Positions 59,138-64,000 of a stretch of 64,000 bases of DNA are shown one piece after another. Origin of the DNA: Anaeramoeba flamelloides (Eukaryota; Metamonada; Anaeramoebidae); assembly GCA_027625915.1 (NCBI GenBank), contig JANTQA010000047.1, forward strand, positions 558,001-622,000. Direction: 5' to 3'. Made by a program: the position numbers and the translations under genes. The notes beneath the pieces are model-generated. The model searched no databases. It was given only the letters and a program-made list of their open reading frames with translations, and was not told the origin of the DNA. Every line of letters starts with the position of its first letter. The stretch's first letter is position 1.

Positions 59138-62100
59138 ATGGAATTTGGTAATTTTTTTTTCTATTATTTTTTTTTTTTTTTTTTTTTTGGTGTTTGACGA
59201 CTTAATATTTATAATCCTAATTTCTTACAATTTAGCCAATCCCAAAATTTGGACCAGAAAACACGAAAGTAGTTCTGAAGAGTTGAGTGATTTTGATGAA
59301 GATGAATATTTTAATAAATTAAAAGAAAAAAAACAAGATAAAGCGGTAAACGTTTCAAAACCACAAAAGTATATTCACAACACAAATGTACTTTCTTTAA
59401 AATTGTCTAACATTGAAAAAGCGACTAATGAAATCAAATCAATAAACTCTTTAATAAGGTGTGAAAATTGTCGGGGAGTCTTAAATAATTTAAGTGTTGT
59501 ACGATCAAAGAAAGAATTTGAACAATTTTCAATCGAAAGAGAAAAATTAAATCTTATGATTGAAGAAAGAAAGAAGATAGATCAACAAAAACAAGAGTCC
59601 CACACAAAGGTACGTGAGATCAAAAAACAAAAAGAAAAAGAGTTTAAGGAGCTGCAAAAAAAGGAAAAGGAAAAGGAAAAGGAAAAGGAAAAGGATAATG
59701 AAAAAAAAAAAAAAAAAACCAAAATCTGTAGAAGAAAAAGAAAATGAAAAAGAAAAAGAGAAAGAAAAAAAAGAAGAAGACGAAAAAAAAAAAACAACCG
59801 ATTCAGATCTTGAAGAAGAGGAAGAAATTGAACACATAATTGATCCAAAAAAATTAGAAAAAGTTTGTTATTGCCTTGGCATTTTATTTTGTAGTTATAT
59901 TTCTTTCTTTCCTAAATGAGAAAAATGATCAAAAATTTTTTTCTGACTTTCCCAAAAAAAAAAAAAAAAAAAAAAAAATAGACCCATAATGTCTGGACAT
60001 GCGAATTTTGTAAACATGACAATCTCTTGGAAAATTATGAAGAAGAACAGAAACCAACAACTAATACTGTTGACTATTTAGTGAAAGAAGTTGTGAAGAA
60101 GAACACGATGAAGAACCAAGATCCGGAAAATCTTGAAAGGAACAAAGACTTTTCGATGGTATATTTAGTCGACACAAGCGGATCTATGTCATCAGGTGTC
60201 AAATGCCGAACGAGTGATCTTGAAACACGGCATTTAGAAAGGGTTTTAGACATAAAAACAAAGGTACAAGAAACGATACATTTAAGTTTGATCAATGCTG
60301 TCAAAATAGCAGCAGCTACACAGGTTGTAGAAATCAACAACAGTTACCCAAACTGTCATGTTTCGCTTGTCGAATTTGAAAGCAGTATCAGGATCCACGA
60401 CTTTCAAAAGTCAAAAACTTCTGGTGCAAGGTATTCAGGGGAGACCTTACAAAAACTGGAGGAGCTCAAAGCTATTGGGAAGAATTACAACATTGGCTCA
60501 ACGATTAAGAACAATTTCGAACAAGTGTTGGACACGATTTATTCTTTGAAAACGGCAGGCTCAACAGCGTTAGGACCTGCTATTGCCATTGGTATTGGTA
60601 TTGCCTCTCAAAAGCCAGGCTCTCGAGTGATTCTCTGCACCGACGGCGAGGCCAATCAAGGAATAGGCAGCCTTTCACAAAGCGGGTACTACGAATATGT
60701 CAATCCCCTAACGAAGGAAAAAAGACGCTCAATACCGAAGAAATCAGATTATGTATATTCCTCACTCACATACTCGAGTGATTCCTATGATTCGGACACA
60801 TCAGGTTACTCGGATTCGGGTTCGTGTTCCTCGGATTCGGGTTCGTGTTCCTCGCCACCACCCCCAAAGAAAAGTCAACTGCGCAACTACTCTAATTCAG
60901 GATCAGAACCAAGTTCAAGCGAAAACTCCCCACCGCCCCCAAAGAAAAGCAAGACAAGCCAATCGAAATGGCAATTTTGGAAAAAAAAAACAAGCCAAGG
61001 AAAACAAAAACAAGTACAACAAAATAAAAAAAAGGAAAGGAATAAACAGATAGAGGAACAAAATAAGAAGAAAGAAGAACAAAAGAGAAAGCGCAAGGAA
61101 GAGCAATTGAAAAGATGGGAAAAGGTTAAGGACGTCAAATGGGAAAAAATTTGGCATCCTGGTTCTGAAGAGTTTTACAAAAAAATGGGTAACTGGTGTT
61201 TGGAGGCAGGTGTTGTTGTTGATATTGTGACCTTACACGGCACACGCTGCCAACTCGAGCAGATTGGTGTAATGTCTGATATCTCTGGTGGTGTAATTGA
61301 CATCGTCAAGCCCGTGGAATTGTCATCGCGATTCAAGCATTTAATGAGAAACTCCGTTGTGGCATCCGATTCCCATTTGGAATTGATCTTGAATTCCAAT
61401 TTGTTCATCATCGACAAGGACGATCGGAAAATTGGCGCGAGGCTTGAGCAGGATGTTGGCAATATCACCAAGGGCCTCGAATTAACATTCAGCTACGGCG
61501 TCAAGAAAAAGAACCGCGAGGAATTGGCCGCCGACAACTCTCTCCCGTTCCAATCGATCATCACTTACACAAAGACCGATGGCTCCAAATGGGTCAGGGT
61601 TCTATCTACAGCGATCAAGACAACAGACGACATCAATGAAGCCCTCGGCAACCTCAACTTTGAAATGCTCAATCAGAACATCGTGCAAAGAGTTGCCAAA
61701 ATCGCCCTAAACGGCGACATCAAAAGATCGAAAAAGGTTTTGAAAAACTTTTCACATCTTTACCAAAACCAAAACATCAAAACTGAAAAACAAAAAGAGC
61801 AAAACACAGTATTTAAAGATAATTTAAATGATTTCAGAAAACAAAGAAAAAAATTTCATTATAGATTCCAAGCTAGTGCCTCTTCAGAAAGTGGTAGTGA
61901 ATCGGCTTCTAGCGGTTCCGGTAGTGATTCATCCTCCAGCGTTAATAATATGAAAAAAAGTAAAAAAAAAAAAAGCAAAAAGAAAAGATCCCTATTTCGC
62001 AAAAAAAAAAAACACAAAAAACGTAGCGACAAAAGTGCTAAATTTCTTTATGGGGCGAAAAACTTTTCCAAAAAAAGAAATGTTAGATTATTTTCTTCAA

Positions 62101-62192
62101 GTGACGACTCAGATGATGATTATAATATGAGTGATCTAAGTGATAGATTTGATAGCGTTTCCAGTGATGAATCTGATTACAACAGTAACTAA
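59138..62192 (+). CDS. VWA-domain protein with split Sec23-type zinc finger
   Basis: Model: a 10-nt first exon ATGGAATTTG (59138-59147); an 88-bp intron (GTAATT..ACAATTTAG); exon 2 at 59236-59862; a 119-bp phase-0 intron (GTTTGT..AATAG); exon 3 at 59982-62192. The start reads MEFANPKIWTRKHESSSEEL. One zinc pair, RCENCRGVLN (residue ~78), and the other, NVWTCEFCKHDN, are separated by a ~130-residue Lys/Glu coiled-coil insert. The VWA domain follows with MIDAS residues DTSGS, GSTALGPA and CTDGEANQG. It is interrupted by a ~160-residue Ser/Pro/Lys-rich insert before FYKKMGNWCLEAGVVVDIV. The C-terminus is Ser/Asp-rich. The zinc finger plus trunk-like VWA recalls Sec23/Sec24-type proteins, but COPII function is not shown. 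The frame breaks once, in an 18-A run at 59701-59718. Confidence 0.82.
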
Positions 62193-64000
62193 ATAATTAA
62201 TTTCTCTTGTTCAGCATTTGAAATTCTTTTTTTGATTCTTCTTTTTGGTTTTTCCTTCTTTAATGTTTTTGACTTTTTTTTTTTTTTTATTACACCTTAT
62301 AATGTTCACAATTTATTATGTTGTTCTAATATTTTAATGGTACTTTATATTTTTGTTCTTTTGAAATAAAAATAATTTTTTGATCATTTTTTTTTTTTTT
62401 TACTTTCCAATTTATTTATATTGTGTGTAAGGATTATCTTAAAATAATTTTAAAGGAAAGGCGAATATAATAAGTTTTAAAGAGAACCAATTTCTACAAT
62501 ACTGATAAATTCAAATAAACTTTGTTTCTGAAAGTGTATCCAAAAAAATAACATTTTTTTCAAAAATCAAATATTTTTTAGAAATGATCTTTGAGGATTA
62601 AATAAGAAAAAAGTAGAATAATAAACATTGAAGAATAGTTGATATTCAAGGGAAACAAAACTAATAAATCAATAGCTTTTAATAAATATTCGTACCTAAT
62701 TAAAAACACAAACTCTTACTGACCTAATTTAAAATAAAACAACAATTTTTGATTTTGATCTTCAATTGAAGATCCGTATAAAATTCCAATAGAAATAAAT
62801 ACATTTTTTCTCAACAATCATTGTTACTTTTTAAATGACATTTAGAATAACATGTTTTTACCAAGTGGCTATCGATTTTGCACGAAAAAAAAAATAATTT
62901 GCAAATGAATTAGGCGTTGTAAGAAAAAAATAGAAAAAAAAAACAAATGTGTAAAAATGTGAAAAATTGATTTTAATTTTTGAATTTTCAAAAATAAATT
63001 TTTTCTTTTAGAATCCATTCAAACAATTTTTAACACATATAATTTACTCTACACAACCAGACCTCCTTTGACTGGAAAATGTTTTTAATGCATAATAATC
63101 TATAGTTTTATATCAATTTTTCTAAACTATCGTAACTATACTTTTGAGAACAGTTTCTTTATAAAGAATAATTTTAAAGGTAACTAATTTACACATTTAC
63201 TTTGTGTTTAAAGTGATAAAAACTTTCTTCTTCTTTGAATAAAACCCAGTAAAAATTTTTTTAAAATAGCAGTAAAAATTTTTGAACTTTTATTTAAATT
63301 TCTCCAGTCTTTGAATAATGATTTTAATTCATTTATGTGTAAAAGAAAATTTGTAAAATTAATTGATCTTCTAAATATACTTTTACAAAGTACTGTTGTT
63401 TGAAAAGTATAATATTGGAATGTTAAAAATGTGACATGAATGAAAATATTTTTTTAGATTATTTTGAATTTATCAGTAAATAATAATAATATAACAACTA
63501 GAAAAAAGAAATTTAAATAGATGAAAGAAAATGGTAACTGAAATGAATAAAATTCATTTTGAATCTAGTTTATCTTGTGGTTAATTCTATTTGAGATGAT
63601 AATCCATAAAGGAGATAAATGGTTGGATAATTTTTTTTTTTTTTTTTTTTATTTAATTATATTTTTTTTATCTTTTCTCAATAACTCTAACTTTATTCAA
63701 ATTTCATGGATACTTAGACGAAAATAAAATATCAGTATCCCATCAACCCAAATAAACCTAAATTCTATTATTATTCTCTTGGCAGAAAGTAAAAAGTTGG
63801 TTTTAATTGTAATTTAAAAATTTGGTTTATAATAAGAAAATTGATAAAGGTTGAAATTTTCTTTTGAAATTTGTTAAATTATGGTTTAAAACCCAATTCA
63901 TAAATTACTATAAATATTTCAAACAAACACTTAATATTTTTCCATTTACCAGAATTTATACTCCCTAAAGGGACTATTAACTCTGATTATATTTTTTTTT
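62193..64000. other. Noncoding A+T-rich region to window end
   Basis: No gene, RNA or repeat element recognised beyond homopolymers (poly-T at ~62277-62288, 62390-62401, 63630-63650). Confidence 0.55.

Noticed and set aside
59547-59848. Minus-strand Phe/Ser-rich ORFs opposite the Lys/Glu coil of the VWA gene
   Set aside because: Antisense translations of the AAG/GAA repeats.
1-64000. Ciliate-type genetic code
   Set aside because: Intact genes of 500-940 codons contain no in-frame TAA, TAG or TGA, and all three end open frames, so a standard code fits.

Overview
The window is a eukaryotic chromosome segment, extremely A+T rich (about four fifths by eye) and full of homopolymer and TA tracts. 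Spliceosomal introns with GT..AG borders can be placed in four genes, and several donors read GTAATT. Long intact genes use TAA, TAG and TGA only as stops, so the code looks standard, which argues against a Tetrahymena-like ciliate. The protein repertoire is typical of a free-living amoeboid or flagellate protist: Lys/Glu-rich low complexity, a CARMIL-like LRR protein, a VWA protein with a Sec23-type zinc finger, an F-box/multi-TM protein and large Cys-rich membrane proteins. It reminds me of Anaeramoeba-type metamonads, but that is an impression, not a test.

Layout. 0-3.8 kb: a Cys-rich multi-TM repeat protein gene whose 5' end lies outside the window. 3.8-18.6 kb: gene-poor DNA holding one palindromic MITE, a LINE 3' remnant, fold-back repeats and several decayed or partial coding fragments. 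18.6-22.8 kb: a second copy of the Cys-rich gene; both copies are broken in frame, but at different places. 25.1-26.0 kb: a complete CTD/NIF-type phosphatase gene on the minus strand. 31.0-36.4 kb: a CACTA-like DNA transposon with inverted ends, a decayed transposase and a divergent minus-strand ORF. 36.7-39.9 kb: the CARMIL-like gene. 41.0-47.5 kb: a dense cluster of 12 full copies and one half copy of a ~197 bp palindromic, TA-flanked MITE. Six of these copies sit inside one minus-strand DDE-transposase-like gene. 48.2-50.0 kb: a minus-strand F-box plus TMEM185-like membrane protein. 52.6-57.2 kb: Tc1/mariner relics and nested fold-back elements. 57.6-58.6 kb: an unrecognised, partly resolved gene. 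59.1-62.2 kb: the VWA/zinc-finger gene. 62.2-64 kb: nothing recognised.

The genes do not form an operon-like unit; this is a eukaryotic region of scattered housekeeping or regulatory genes separated by transposon-derived DNA. The most unusual feature is the MITE-riddled gene at 44.6-47.65 kb. The elements end in TACAGTCA, which fits both Tc1/mariner ends and the TAYAGYNR consensus of ciliate internal eliminated sequences. At five of six insertion sites, taking out the element plus one TA leaves the codon phase unbroken. The default reading is repeated MITE insertion into a recently dead transposase gene; programmed excision is a testable alternative.
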